Part shown: in pieces, positions 1 to 8,708 of the stretch
Layout: each line of letters opens with the position of its first letter
Position numbering within the stretch: the first letter of the stretch is position 1
From: Pelagibacterium xiamenense
GTDB lineage: Bacteria; Pseudomonadota; Alphaproteobacteria; Rhizobiales; Devosiaceae
Assembly (NCBI RefSeq): GCF_021166475.1
Contig: NZ_JAJOYS010000001.1
Location: forward strand, 1,488,001 to 1,552,000
DNA: 64,000 nt
Direction: 5' to 3'
The notes under the pieces: generated by a model
Told to the model about the DNA's origin: nothing
What the model saw: only the letters and a program-made list of their open reading frames with translations
Databases searched by the model: none
Translations under genes and position numbers: made by a program

Positions 1-480
1 AATATCCGCGACGCCTTTTGCGAAGCCGATGCGATCAATTGTGCAGCTTATGAGGCCAATGCCGAGGCCTATCTTGCGGAGCTGGACGCACTGGACGCCG
101 AAATACGCGCAAGCGTCGGGGGCCTTCCGGAGGACCGCCGGGTCGGCGTCGTGGCACATAACGCGTTTGGGTATTACGAGGCGGAATACGGGCTTCGTTT
201 CCTCTCGCCCCAGGGTGTTTCCACCGAAAGCGAGGCCTCTGCCGCCGATGTCGCCGGGCTGATCGAGCAGATGCGCGAGGCCGATGCCGGCGCGATTTTC
301 GCCGAAAACATTTCCGACACACGACTCCTCGAGCAGATCGCCAGCGAAGCGGGCCTCGAGATTAGCGGCGTGCTCTATTCCGATGCCCTGTCCGAGCCCG
401 ACGGACCGGCGCCCACCTACATTGCCATGATGCGTCACAACACCCGGACCATCACCTCAGCGCTCGCGGGCGACCAATAG
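1..480 (+). CDS. aztC: Zinc ABC transporter substrate-binding protein, C-terminal part (AztC-like)
   Basis: This is the C-terminal 159 residues of a cluster A-I (ZnuA/AztC type) periplasmic metal-binding protein; the start lies outside the window. The open frame runs from base 1 to the TAG at 478. Visible hallmarks are the AHNAFGYY segment (residues 52-59 of the fragment), which carries the second metal-ligand histidine of the family, the following YGLRF strand, the FAENISD segment, and the C-terminal LYSDAL segment with the expected aspartate ligand. Two cysteines (7 and 14) are spaced as a possible disulfide. The next gene is an AztD-type zinc metallochaperone, and this pairing is characteristic of the aztABCD system described in Paracoccus denitrificans, so I prefer AztC over ZnuA. 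In that system AztC delivers periplasmic zinc to the AztAB permease. No strong terminator separates it from aztD. Confidence 0.82.
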   Translation, partial: NIRDAFCEADAINCAAYEANAEAYLAELDALDAEIRASVGGLPEDRRVGVVAHNAFGYYEAEYGLRFLSPQGVSTESEASAADVAGLIEQMREADAGAIFAENISDTRLLEQIASEAGLEISGVLYSDALSEPDGPAPTYIAMMRHNTRTITSALAGDQ

Positions 481-541
481 TTTCACCTCGCATCGGTGCC
501 ATTGGTGCGCCTTTGCCCAACCTTCACATAAAGGAGACATC

Positions 542-1864
542 ATGCTCAAACAGCTTGCCTATTCAACGGCGCTCGCGCTTGTCCTGGCTGGCGGCGCTTA
601 CGCCCAGGACGATCACGACCATGACGCCGAAGACGTTACGCTTTATCGCGTCTTTGTGGGCGACCATGCGGAACCGTCCGTGACCGCATTCGATCTCGGC
701 GAGCCCGACAATCGCTGGACCTTCGAAACCACAGGCCAGAACAAACTCTACAGCGTGGAAAACGGCGCGGCCGTGGTCGCCGTGCAGTCCTTTGACGATG
801 CGGTCAATTTCTTCACCAGTGGCGTTTCGCTCCATGCCCATGGCGATCATTCCGACATCGCGGTGACAGACCCCACCGCGATCGAGGAGACCCTGACCGG
901 TCCGCGGCCCTTCCACTTGATCGACCACGACGGCAAGGCGGTGATCAATTTCGACCGCGGCGGCTATGTCGAGATCGTCGATACCCATGCGCTTTCCGAA
1001 GGCGAACTGGTGACGAGCCAGCTGCAGCAGGCCCGCGCGCACCACGGTTACGCGGCCCCGATCGGCGATCTGTGGGTCACGAGCGTTGCCTCGGACGAGC
1101 CGGTCGAAGGCGATGCGGCCCCGGCGCGCATCGGCCTGCAGCCGATCAACGCGGATGGTAGCCCCGCCGGCGATGTCGAGACCTGCACCGCCATTCACGG
1201 CGAGGCGTTCTCGGGCGCCTATCTGGCCACCGGTTGCCAGGAGGGCGTCCTGACCGTCACCGAGGGCGCGGATGGGCTGGAGTTCGAGATGCTCGAATAT
1301 CCCGAAGATCTGCCGGCAGGCCAGAGCACCGGAACGTTGCTGGGCTCGAAGGTCATGCAGGTGTTCCTGGGCAATTACGGCGGCGACGGGCTTGTGGTGA
1401 TCGATCCGGTGGACGAACCGCACTTCCGCTATATCGAACTGCCGTTCCGCCGTGTCGATTTTGCGCTTGATCCCACCAATGCCCGTTTCGGCTACGTCCT
1501 GACCGAAGACGGATCGTTGCACCAGATCGACATGCTCGCCGCTGAAGTCGCGCAGAGCGCCTCGGTGACCGAGCCTTATTCCATGGACGGAGACTGGAAC
1601 GATCCGCGTCCGCGTCTCGCCATGGCTGGAGACGAGATCGTTCTGAGCGATCCCAATGCCGGGCTGGTGCGGCGCGTTTCCACCGAGACGCTTGAGGAAG
1701 TCGGAACCGTCGAGGTCGAAGGCATGCCCTACAACATCGTGGTTGTGGGTGGCAGCGGCGTCGACCACGAGGCTGGCAGCGACGATCATGATCATGCCGA
1801 AGAGGGGCATGATCACGACCATGAGGATGATCACGACACCGACGAGGATCACGACCACGAGTGA
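542..1864 (+). CDS. aztD: Periplasmic zinc metallochaperone AztD
   Basis: 440-residue secreted protein. A cleavable signal peptide (about residues 1-21, ending GGAYA) is followed at once by a metal-binding stretch, DDHDHD. A second His/Asp-rich tail occupies the last 30 residues (repeated HDHD). The middle has the Gly/Asp-rich, strand-dominated character of a beta-propeller, with a SLHAHGDHSD histidine cluster near residue 100. AztD proteins are periplasmic beta-propellers that bind zinc and pass it to AztC; position straight after the aztC-like gene supports the same role here. AAGGAG lies 6 bases before the ATG. It is probably co-transcribed with aztC and with the downstream GTPase, and Zur control would be expected, but the promoter is outside the window. 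Confidence 0.85.
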   Translation: MLKQLAYSTALALVLAGGAYAQDDHDHDAEDVTLYRVFVGDHAEPSVTAFDLGEPDNRWTFETTGQNKLYSVENGAAVVAVQSFDDAVNFFTSGVSLHAHGDHSDIAVTDPTAIEETLTGPRPFHLIDHDGKAVINFDRGGYVEIVDTHALSEGELVTSQLQQARAHHGYAAPIGDLWVTSVASDEPVEGDAAPARIGLQPINADGSPAGDVETCTAIHGEAFSGAYLATGCQEGVLTVTEGADGLEFEMLEYPEDLPAGQSTGTLLGSKVMQVFLGNYGGDGLVVIDPVDEPHFRYIELPFRRVDFALDPTNARFGYVLTEDGSLHQIDMLAAEVAQSASVTEPYSMDGDWNDPRPRLAMAGDEIVLSDPNAGLVRRVSTETLEEVGTVEVEGMPYNIVVVGGSGVDHEAGSDDHDHAEEGHDHDHEDDHDTDEDHDHE

Positions 1865-1946
1865 TCCCGGCCATCGCGCCTCCTGACAATCCGGCGCGCG
1901 CACGGTCGCGCGCCGGCCCTCCCTCACACACCAAAGTCGATCCGCC

Positions 1947-3164
1947 ATGCACGACACGCCAAACACCCGATCCCGCCTTCCCGTTACGGTCCTTTCCGGC
2001 TTTCTGGGCGCGGGCAAGACGACCCTGCTCAATCATGTACTCAACAATCGCGAGGGGCGCCGCGTCGCCGTGATCGTGAATGACATGAGCGAGGTCAATA
2101 TCGATGCCGAACTCGTGCGCGAAGGGGGCGCCGATCTTTCGCGCACCGACGAGCAACTCGTCGAAATGACGAATGGCTGCATCTGCTGCACCTTGCGCGA
2201 CGACCTGCTCACGGAAGTGCGCCGGCTGTCCCAGGAGGGGCGGTTCGACTATCTGCTGATCGAGGGCACCGGAATTGCCGAACCGCTTCCGGTCGCGGCA
2301 ACCTTCGATTTCCGCGACGAGAATGGCGAAAGCCTTTCAGACGTATCGCGGCTCGATACGATGGTCACAGTGGTCGATGCCGTGAACCTACTCAAGGAGT
2401 ACAGCTCACAGGATTTCCTGCGCGATCGCGGCGAAATCGCGGGAGATGCGGATGACCGCACGATCGTGGACCTTCTGGTCGAGCAGATCGAATTTGCCGA
2501 TGTGGTGGTCCTGAACAAGATCTCCGACACGTCCGCAGACCAGATCAAGCTGGCGCGCCAGATCATCACGGCGCTAAATCCCGATGCCGAAGTGCTCGAA
2601 ACCGATTTCGGCAGGGTCGATCTCGACAAGGTGCTCGATACCGGGCGCTTCGACTTCGAACGCGCCCAGGAACACCCGCTCTGGTTCAAGGAACTCAACG
2701 GCTTTCTGGACCATGTTCCCGAAACCGAGGAATATGGCATCCGTTCGTTCGTCTACCGGCAGCGCCGCCCGTTCGACCCCGAACGGTTCAAGGCATTTGT
2801 CAATCGTTCCTGGCCGGGCGTGGTTCGATCCAAAGGGTTCTTCTGGCTTGCGACCCGTCCGGACTTCGTGGGCGAACTCAGCCAGGCCGGCGCTCTGGTG
2901 AGAACCGAGAAACGTGGTATCTGGTGGTCGTCAGTTCCCGAAAGCCGCTGGCCGACACATCCCGAATGGCGACGCGTCATGGCGCCATACTTCGATGAGA
3001 TCTGGGGTGACCGGCGCCAGGAACTGGTGTTTATCGGCATCGACCCGATGGACGAAGCGGCCATACGCGCCCAGCTGGACAACTGCCTCGTGCGGGAAAC
3101 GGAATTCGTTCCCGCCGCATGGGCCGGACTGAGCGATCCGTTCCCTTCGTGGTCTCGTCAGTGA
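1947..3164 (+). CDS. COG0523 family zinc-associated GTPase (CobW/ZigA/ZNG1-like)
   Basis: 405-residue G3E-family GTPase. Walker [10 protein letters not shown] is at residues 18-26, the metal-binding CxCC motif (CICC) at 78-81, a GTP-specificity NK-x-D segment (NKISD) near 190, and the CobW C-terminal domain fills the second half. Such proteins use GTP hydrolysis to load metal onto client enzymes. Members next to zinc importers are usually zinc-starvation GTPases (ZigA, ZNG1) rather than cobalamin CobW, and the aztCD context supports that. It lacks the long polyhistidine stretch of some members. It lies 82 bases after aztD with no obvious terminator, so probably in the same transcript. The Shine-Dalgarno before the chosen ATG is weak, but the fold begins only ten residues later. 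Confidence 0.85.
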   Translation: MHDTPNTRSRLPVTVLSGFLGAGKTTLLNHVLNNREGRRVAVIVNDMSEVNIDAELVREGGADLSRTDEQLVEMTNGCICCTLRDDLLTEVRRLSQEGRFDYLLIEGTGIAEPLPVAATFDFRDENGESLSDVSRLDTMVTVVDAVNLLKEYSSQDFLRDRGEIAGDADDRTIVDLLVEQIEFADVVVLNKISDTSADQIKLARQIITALNPDAEVLETDFGRVDLDKVLDTGRFDFERAQEHPLWFKELNGFLDHVPETEEYGIRSFVYRQRRPFDPERFKAFVNRSWPGVVRSKGFFWLATRPDFVGELSQAGALVRTEKRGIWWSSVPESRWPTHPEWRRVMAPYFDEIWGDRRQELVFIGIDPMDEAAIRAQLDNCLVRETEFVPAAWAGLSDPFPSWSRQ

Positions 3165-3201
3165 CTCAAGGCCAGTCCCTGGCGCAGGTGTCGACCTTGA
3201 G
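3165..3201. other. Weak stem-loop after the GTPase gene
   Basis: CTCAAGG (3165-3171) can pair with CCTTGAG (3195-3201) directly after the stop codon. The loop is long and there is no T tract, so a terminator function is only possible. It sits between two convergent units. Confidence 0.25.
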
Positions 3202-3238
3202 CGCCCCTTGAGGCTTGGGGTGCTCCTCGGTTGACAGA

Positions 3239-3924
3239 TCAGACCGCCACGCGCCTGTTCGCCAGCAACAGGTCCGTGGTGTCCTGGTCTGCCGGGACGA
3301 AGGTCTCGATCGTAAGTTCCGATAACAGCACCTCCCCCGCGCTCCCGAATATCGTGGTCGTGGAGAAGAACGACAAAGTTCTGTCTCCAAAGCGCAATCG
3401 CAACGGCAGGATGAGGTCGGGGCCCGAGCTCTCGCCGGGCCTGCTGCGTGCCCCGAAAGCCCGTGCGCGACGGATCATCTCTGAGACAGCCGGGTCCTGC
3501 GTGCGCTGCATCTGAGCTTCGAGGCGCTTTAAAAGGTGGCCCGACCATTCGGCGAAGTTCACGATTCTGGGCGCCAGCCCGTCGGGTGAGAGGCTCAACT
3601 CGACGATGTTGATCGGCGCCTTGAGTATGGCGGCCGATACCCCTTCAAGCAGCGGCTGAACCGCGCTGTTGGCGAACCGGATGTTCCAGTGCCGGTCGAA
3701 TGCAAGAGAAGGGAAGGGAAGGGGGCGTGTCGTTCCAGAAACGGTTCGATGATGTTGCGAACCGGCCGTACCTCGCCGCCGTTCCAGTCAAACTCCTCGT
3801 AAACAGGCGCAAACCCTGCTGCAAGCAGCATTGAATTGCGGTCCCGCAGGGGAATTTCCAGATGTTCCGCCAGCCTCAGCAGATAGCGAAAGGGGGGCGC
3901 TGACGAGGCCGGTTTTCGATCCAC
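3239..3924 (-). pseudogene. Remnant of an XRE-family regulator with MmyB-like ligand-binding domain
   Basis: Two minus-strand pieces in different frames make one recognisable protein. The upstream piece (from 3924) contains RLAEHLEIPLRDRN and LLAAGFAPVY, the join between helix-turn-helix and ligand-binding domain in MmyB-type regulators. The downstream piece reads FDRHWNIRFANSAV, then SLSPDGLAPRIVNFAEW, then SFFSTTTIFG and LSELTIETFVPAD, which are family hallmarks. The frame changes at roughly 3695-3715, within a purine-rich run. The N-terminal helix-turn-helix (about 50-60 residues) is missing: in-frame sequence beyond 3924 reaches a TAG, and the RraA-like gene ends at 3961. It therefore cannot encode a DNA-binding regulator. 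A sequencing error could explain the frameshift but not the missing N-terminus. Confidence 0.8.
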
Positions 3925-3960
3925 GCGGTTCCGTCGCGCGCCGATCTATCCCATTGGCGC

Positions 3961-4671
3961 TCACCTGCCGTGCGTCTTGCGCCACGCCTCGAATGCGATC
4001 CTGTTCTCGTCCTTGGTGCAGGGGTAAAGCCCGATGATCGGTTGCCCGTCCTTGACGCGTTCGACGACGAAATCCTCGTAGGCGGTCATCTCGACTGCTT
4101 CGTTTGCAACCTCCTCGGCCATGTGCGCGGGAATGACGATGACACAGTCTGCATCCCCGACGATGATGTCGCCCGGGAAGACCGGAGCGTCGCCGCAGCC
4201 AATCGGCCCGTTGATCTCGATGGCCTCGTTGTTGGTCAGATTGGTGGGGCTCGATGGGCGCGTGTGATAGGCCGGAATGTCGAGTTCGGCGATCGTTGCC
4301 GCATCGCGAAATCCCCCGTCGGTGACGACACCGGCCGCGCCGCGCTTCATGAGGCGGGTGACGAGAATGTCGCCTGCCGAGGCCGCGTCGGCCTGTTTGC
4401 GGCTGTCCATGACGAGAACGTGCCCTTCCGGGCAGGTCTCGATGGCGACGCGCTGGGGGTGGTCGGGATCGCGGAAGGCGCTGAGCGGATTGCGATCCTC
4501 TCGCGCGGGCATGTAGCGCAAGGTGAAGGCGGGACCGACCATGTTCGCGCCTTTCCACCCGAGGGGGTGGACCCCCTGGATCACCTGGTGGCGCAGTCCG
4601 CGCTTGAAAAGCGCCGTCGCCAGCGTCGCGACGGAAACGCCCATGAGCTTGTTGCGGGTTTCTTCGTTCAT
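3961..4671 (-). CDS. RraA-fold protein (HMG/CHA aldolase or oxaloacetate decarboxylase-like)
   Basis: 236-residue protein of the RraA / 4-carboxy-4-hydroxy-2-oxoadipate aldolase superfamily. The family core is clear: LMKRGAAGVVTDGGFRDA with the substrate-binding Arg-Asp pair, the preceding ASAGDILVTR segment, and PGDIIVGDADCVIVIP. In this fold, members with the G-x20-R-D pattern are metal-dependent aldolases or decarboxylases of 2-oxo acids; only some, such as E. coli RraA, inhibit RNase E. The ATG at 4671 is preceded by GAGAGG at a good distance; upstream in-frame extension looks non-coding. It is the last gene of a leftward unit after a dehydratase and a DHDPS-fold aldolase, so a step on a 2-oxo acid from sugar-acid breakdown is more likely than RNA metabolism. 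Confidence 0.82.
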   Translation of the reverse strand: MNEETRNKLMGVSVATLATALFKRGLRHQVIQGVHPLGWKGANMVGPAFTLRYMPAREDRNPLSAFRDPDHPQRVAIETCPEGHVLVMDSRKQADAASAGDILVTRLMKRGAAGVVTDGGFRDAATIAELDIPAYHTRPSSPTNLTNNEAIEINGPIGCGDAPVFPGDIIVGDADCVIVIPAHMAEEVANEAVEMTAYEDFVVERVKDGQPIIGLYPCTKDENRIAFEAWRKTHGR

Positions 4672-4715
4672 TCTCGTTGATCCTCTCACGTTCGCCGCAT
4701 CCGGCAGCTCTTGTT

Positions 4716-5624
4716 TCAGTGCGATGCGAGCAGGCCGTTCCCCGCCAGGAATTCGGCCATCGTGTACTGTTGTTCGGCCGAGAGCGGCCAGGCCGACGGC
4801 GGGCGCGTTGGACCGCAATCGTGTCCCATCGCCTGAAGCGCCGCCTTGACGCCGGTGACATTGGTGCCGTTGAGTTCCTGAGCGCGGATGTCTTCGAACG
4901 CCCGCATGCCGGCAATGAGCTCTTGAGCCTTTTCATAGTCGGACGCTGTGAGGGCCTTGTGAATTTCGACCGAGCGTTCGGGCCAGACATTGATCAGCCC
5001 CGATGTGAAACCGCGCGCACCGACGGCATAAAAGGGTGGCGCCCAGACTTCGGCAAGTCCGCCGACCCAGGTGATGCCGGCCGGGCAGGCCGCGATGGCG
5101 GCGGCGAGACGAAGAGGATTGGGCGTCGCCCACTTGACCCCCTTCACGCCCGGCAAGGCGCACAATTGGGCAATGGCGTCCGTCCCGATCGCGTCGTTGC
5201 GTAGATAGAGCATGATCGGCAGACCGTCCGAAGCGTCGGAAACGGCCTTGACGTAGTCGATGACGCCGCGCGGTGCGACGAAGGGGTCGGGCGGCTGATG
5301 GATCATAAGGGCCGCGGCGCCGGCATCTTTTGAGGCGCGGGCGAGCCGGCAGGCGTCGCGAACGCCGCGGCCCACACCCGCGAGCACCGGCGCGCGCCCG
5401 TCGACCAGCGCGACGACTTCGTGGACCATAGTGCACGCTTCATCGGTGGTCAGGGCGTAGAATTCCCCGGTATTACCGTTGACGACGGGCATATGGACAC
5501 CCGCACCGAGCGCGCGGTCGATGATCGGGGCGAGCCGGGATGGCGCGATGTCCCCTGCGTCGTCGTAAGGGGTGACGAGAATGCCTGAAATGCCCGCGAG
5601 GGCGGTGTCGAGATCGTGTGTCAT
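4716..5624 (-). CDS. Dihydrodipicolinate synthase/N-acetylneuraminate lyase family aldolase
   Basis: 302-residue class I (Schiff-base) aldolase of the DHDPS/NAL superfamily. GNTGEFYAL near residue 45 is the family G-x-x-G-E loop, and GVKGVKWA near 160 carries the expected Schiff-base lysine. The usual YNxP around the catalytic tyrosine is changed to LYLRND, which argues against true dihydrodipicolinate synthase. The gene starts 2 bases after the dehydratase stop, indicating translational coupling. The pair dehydratase plus DHDPS-fold enzyme is the standard arrangement for non-phosphorylative aldonate breakdown, in which a 2-keto-3-deoxy acid is cleaved or dehydrated further. The exact substrate cannot be read from sequence. 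Confidence 0.85.
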   Translation of the reverse strand: MTHDLDTALAGISGILVTPYDDAGDIAPSRLAPIIDRALGAGVHMPVVNGNTGEFYALTTDEACTMVHEVVALVDGRAPVLAGVGRGVRDACRLARASKDAGAAALMIHQPPDPFVAPRGVIDYVKAVSDASDGLPIMLYLRNDAIGTDAIAQLCALPGVKGVKWATPNPLRLAAAIAACPAGITWVGGLAEVWAPPFYAVGARGFTSGLINVWPERSVEIHKALTASDYEKAQELIAGMRAFEDIRAQELNGTNVTGVKAALQAMGHDCGPTRPPSAWPLSAEQQYTMAEFLAGNGLLASH

Positions 5625-5626
5625 GT

Positions 5627-7369
5627 TCAAAAAATGTCCGGTTCGCCTGCGGTGCGGCCGAAATCGCGTTCGAGGTAGTCGAAATCGCACCCCTTGTCGG
5701 CCTGGGTGATGTGACGGGAAAACATGTAGCCATAACCGCGCTCGAACCGCGGTTCGGGCTGTTTCCATGCGGCCCTGCGGCGCGCGATTTCCGCCTCGGA
5801 CACGACCATGTCGAGCCGCCGACTCGGCAGGTCGAGACGGATGATGTCTCCGGTCTGGAGGAGGGCGAGCGGCCCCCCGATAAAGGATTCGGGGGCGACA
5901 TGCAGGACGCATGCACCGTAGGACGTGCCCGACATGCGGGCATCCGATATCCGGAGCATATCGCGATGACCTTTCTTGATCAGCGCCTTGGGGATGGGCA
6001 GCATGCCCCATTCGGGAAAGCCCGGGCCGCCCTGGGGGCCGGCGTTGCGCAGGACGAGGACGTGGTCGGGGGTGACGTCGAGATTTTCGTCATCGACGGC
6101 GGCCTTCATCTCGGGATAGCTGTCGAACACCAGCGCGGGGCCCTCGTGGACGTGGAGGCGGGGGTCGCAGGCGGCGGGTTTGATGACTGCACCATCGGGA
6201 CACAGATTGCCGCGCAGCACGGCGAGCGAGCCCTCGTGATAGACCGGGTTCGAGAGCGGGCGGATAACGTCGTCGTCAAAGACCTTCGCATCGGCAATGG
6301 CGTCACCGAGGCTGACGCCTGCGACGGTCATGCAAGTGACGTCGAGCCGCTCCTCGAGTTGCTTCATCAAGGCCCGCAAGCCGCCCGCGTAGAAGAAATC
6401 CTCCATCAGGTAGGTCTGGCCCGCCGGGCGGATATTGGCAATGAGCGGGGTCGTGCGTCCGAGCGCGTCAAGATCGTCGAGCGTCAATGCGATCCCGGCG
6501 CGGCGGGCGATGGCGATGAGGTGGACGACGGCATTGGTCGAGCACCCCGTCGCCATGGCGACCGTGGCCGCGTTCCTGATCGCCGCATCCGTTACGATCT
6601 CCTCGGGCCTCACGTCTTCCCAGACCATATCGACGATGCGCCGCCCGCAGGCCGCCGCCATGCGCTGGTGCCCGGAGTCGACGGCGGGAATGGAGGAGGC
6701 GCCGGGCAGGGTCAGGCCAAGCGCATCGGCGATCGCGGTCATGGTGGAGGCGGTGCCCATCGTCATGCATGTACCGGCGGAGCGGGCAATGCCGCCCTGA
6801 AGCCCGCGCCATTGGTCTTCGGTGATCGCGCCGGCACGCCGCTCGTCCCAGTATTTCCAGGCATCCGACCCTGAACCGAGCGTCTGGCCGGCAAAGTGGC
6901 CGCGCAGCATCGGCCCGGCGGGCAGGTAGATCATGGGCACCCCGGCGGAGATCGCGCCCATCAGGAGACCCGGTGTGGTCTTGTCGCACCCGCCCATCAG
7001 CACGACGCCATCGAGCGGATGCGCGCGGATGACCTCTTCTGTTTCCATCGCAAGCAGATTGCGAAACAGCATTGAAGTCGGCTTGTTGAAAGACTCGTCA
7101 ACCGAGAGCACCGGCATTTCCACGCCGAAGCCACCGGCCTGGGCAATCCCGCGCTTGACGTCCTTGACCCGCTCGGGGAAGTGGGAATGGCAGGAATTGA
7201 GTTCGGACCACGTGCTCAGCACACCGATGACCGGCTTGCCTGCGAATTCCTCCTCGGCATAGCCGAGTTGCATCATGCGCGAGCGGTGGCCAAAGCTGCG
7301 CAGATCGTCCGGCGCAAACCAGCGCGCGCTTCTCAGCTTGTCGGGGGTGAGCCGGGGCCGATCGGCCAT
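5627..7369 (-). CDS. IlvD/Edd family sugar-acid dehydratase (L-arabinonate dehydratase-like)
   Basis: 580-residue Fe-S dehydratase. Cysteines at about 60 (NSC), 128 (GGCDKT) and 201 (GTC) have the spacing of the [2Fe-2S] ligands in the sugar-acid branch (L-arabinonate/D-xylonate dehydratases), and the ARMSGTSYG segment near 480 holds the catalytic serine. It would dehydrate an aldonate to a 2-keto-3-deoxy acid in the cytoplasm. I chose the ATG at 7369 because TTGGAGGA lies just before it; the in-frame TTG at 7381 is part of that ribosome-binding site. First gene of the leftward unit, it faces tctC across a 226-bp region with two palindromic operators. Branched-chain amino acid synthesis (ilvD) is unlikely given the neighbours. 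Confidence 0.9.
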   Translation of the reverse strand: MADRPRLTPDKLRSARWFAPDDLRSFGHRSRMMQLGYAEEEFAGKPVIGVLSTWSELNSCHSHFPERVKDVKRGIAQAGGFGVEMPVLSVDESFNKPTSMLFRNLLAMETEEVIRAHPLDGVVLMGGCDKTTPGLLMGAISAGVPMIYLPAGPMLRGHFAGQTLGSGSDAWKYWDERRAGAITEDQWRGLQGGIARSAGTCMTMGTASTMTAIADALGLTLPGASSIPAVDSGHQRMAAACGRRIVDMVWEDVRPEEIVTDAAIRNAATVAMATGCSTNAVVHLIAIARRAGIALTLDDLDALGRTTPLIANIRPAGQTYLMEDFFYAGGLRALMKQLEERLDVTCMTVAGVSLGDAIADAKVFDDDVIRPLSNPVYHEGSLAVLRGNLCPDGAVIKPAACDPRLHVHEGPALVFDSYPEMKAAVDDENLDVTPDHVLVLRNAGPQGGPGFPEWGMLPIPKALIKKGHRDMLRISDARMSGTSYGACVLHVAPESFIGGPLALLQTGDIIRLDLPSRRLDMVVSEAEIARRRAAWKQPEPRFERGYGYMFSRHITQADKGCDFDYLERDFGRTAGEPDIF

Positions 7370-7404
7370 GTCGTCCTCCAAAATGGGATGTGGTTGGACC
7401 AGAG

Positions 7405-7418
7405 TGTATGCGTATACA
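7405..7418. promoter_or_regulatory. Palindromic operator candidate 1 (LacI/GntR type)
   Basis: TGTATGCGTATACA is a palindrome of the form TGTATNCGNATACA centred on CG. It lies 36 bases upstream of the dehydratase start, in the shared promoter region with tctC. The central CG fits LacI-family sites, and a LacI gene ends the tct unit, but GntR-type sites can look similar. Confidence 0.6.
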
Positions 7419-7502
7419 TTCGCCGCGCGTCAAGCGTTTCTGTCGAGAAAATCCCAGCATGCGAGGTATGGTTGACAGGTAGGGGATAATGTGATGTTCA
7501 TT

Positions 7503-7520
7503 TATGTATGCGCTAACATA
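7503..7520. promoter_or_regulatory. Palindromic operator candidate 2 (LacI type)
   Basis: TATGTATGCGCTAACATA is palindromic in its outer arms (TATGT...ACATA) with a GCGC centre and resembles the common LacI-family pattern TGTTAGCGCTAACA. It shares GTATGCG with the first site, which lies about 98 bases away, a spacing that would allow a DNA loop between the two promoters. It is nearer the tctC side. Confidence 0.6.
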
Positions 7521-7595
7521 GCGCAGTACGGCACGCAGCCGTGCCGGTGACATTCACATTGAGGGCAGCCACCTTGAGGCTGTCGGGAGGACCCT

Positions 7596-8642
7596 ATGAC
7601 GATAAAGCGCAGGACTTTTCTCGCCGCGACGAGTGCAATCGCGATCCTGGCAACACCGGTAGCCCTGAGTGCTCAGGAACTGCCGGGCAATGTTCGGATG
7701 GTGATCGGATCGACCTCGACGGGGGGCGACACCTATCAGAACTCCTCGATCGTCGCCGAGGCCCTAGGCGAACATCTGGGCATCAACATTCGCGTCGATG
7801 CCGTGGGCGCGACCGAGGCCTTCAAGGCCCTCGAGCGCGACAGTAGCGGATCGACGATCATGATCTTCCATGACCAGTCGTACCTTGGGCATCTCTATGG
7901 CGTGCAGGGTTACGAAGATCCTTTTGCCAACTATGTTGTCGGGCCGACCGTCGCGATCAATCCGGGCAATGCCTACCTCGTGCCCGCCGATTCGCCCTAC
8001 CAGTCGATGGAGGATATCTTTACGGCAGCGGCCAATGGGGAGCGCGTCCGTGTCGCCATCCAGCCGGGTGGCGTTTCGGAAATCGGGTTCTCGGCGATGA
8101 AGAACGCGGCAAGCGTCATGTCGCCGGGGTCGGAAGACAACATCGTTCCGGTCAACACGGGGTCGCAATCGGACAAGAACCAGGCGATGTGGGACGATCT
8201 TGCCGATGTGATTAACGGGTCGATCCAGGCCAACGAGCAGTTCACGCAATTGCCCGAAGACGACGCGACGGCCATGCGCTTTGTGTGGATCACGGCCCGT
8301 CCGGGCACACTCGAGCAAGCCCCGGCAGAGGGCATGGGCGGGACGTCGCGCGACGAACTCCTGCAGTATGCCAGCCCGCAAACCAGCGTCACGCTGGATG
8401 GGGCAGAGGACTTCACCTTCGACAAGGAATTCTTCTTCCTGTTCAATCCCGACATGGACCCGGCGATCATCGACCAGATCGACACGGCGTTGACGGAAAT
8501 CTTTGCGGCTGGAGAGATCCAGGAACGCCAGAAGGCGTCGTTCTTTATTCCCAACTTCCTGCCATCCGAAGAAGCCCGGGCGCATCTGACCGAGAAGCGC
8601 GACACCTATGGGCAGGTGATCGAGCAGATTTCGGCCGAGTAG
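7596..8642 (+). CDS. tctC: Tripartite tricarboxylate-type transporter, substrate-binding protein
   Basis: 348-residue periplasmic binding protein of the Bug/TctC family. It begins with a Tat-like signal (KRRTFLA, then a hydrophobic stretch ending LSAQ). The mature part opens with VRMVIGSTSTGGDTY, the region that usually binds the carboxylate. GGAGG precedes the ATG. Genes for the small and large membrane subunits follow in order, giving a complete tctCBA set. TTT systems take up carboxylates ranging from citrate to aromatic acids and aldonates; the divergent dehydratase/aldolase genes suggest a sugar acid, but this is inference from context. Confidence 0.88.
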   Translation: MTIKRRTFLAATSAIAILATPVALSAQELPGNVRMVIGSTSTGGDTYQNSSIVAEALGEHLGINIRVDAVGATEAFKALERDSSGSTIMIFHDQSYLGHLYGVQGYEDPFANYVVGPTVAINPGNAYLVPADSPYQSMEDIFTAAANGERVRVAIQPGGVSEIGFSAMKNAASVMSPGSEDNIVPVNTGSQSDKNQAMWDDLADVINGSIQANEQFTQLPEDDATAMRFVWITARPGTLEQAPAEGMGGTSRDELLQYASPQTSVTLDGAEDFTFDKEFFFLFNPDMDPAIIDQIDTALTEIFAAGEIQERQKASFFIPNFLPSEEARAHLTEKRDTYGQVIEQISAE

Positions 8643-8655
8643 CACCAGCGCGGGG

Positions 8656-8680
8656 CCGGCCCGTCCGGATCGCGGGCCGG
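8656..8680 (+). other. Intercistronic stem-loop between tctC and tctB
   Basis: CCGGCCCG (8656-8663) pairs with CGGGCCGG (8673-8680) around a 9-base loop. There is no T tract and the operon continues, so it is better read as an mRNA 3' stabiliser or partial terminator favouring the binding protein. Confidence 0.6.
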
Positions 8681-8708
8681 TCCACCAATCGGCAGAGGAG
8701 AAAAAAGC

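Noticed and set aside
4716-5624. Reading this gene as dapA (lysine synthesis)
   Set aside because: The active-site YNxP strand is changed and the gene is coupled to a sugar-acid dehydratase.
5627-7369. Reading this gene as ilvD (branched-chain amino acid synthesis)
   Set aside because: Cysteine spacing and neighbours fit the sugar-acid branch; no ilv or leu gene is near.
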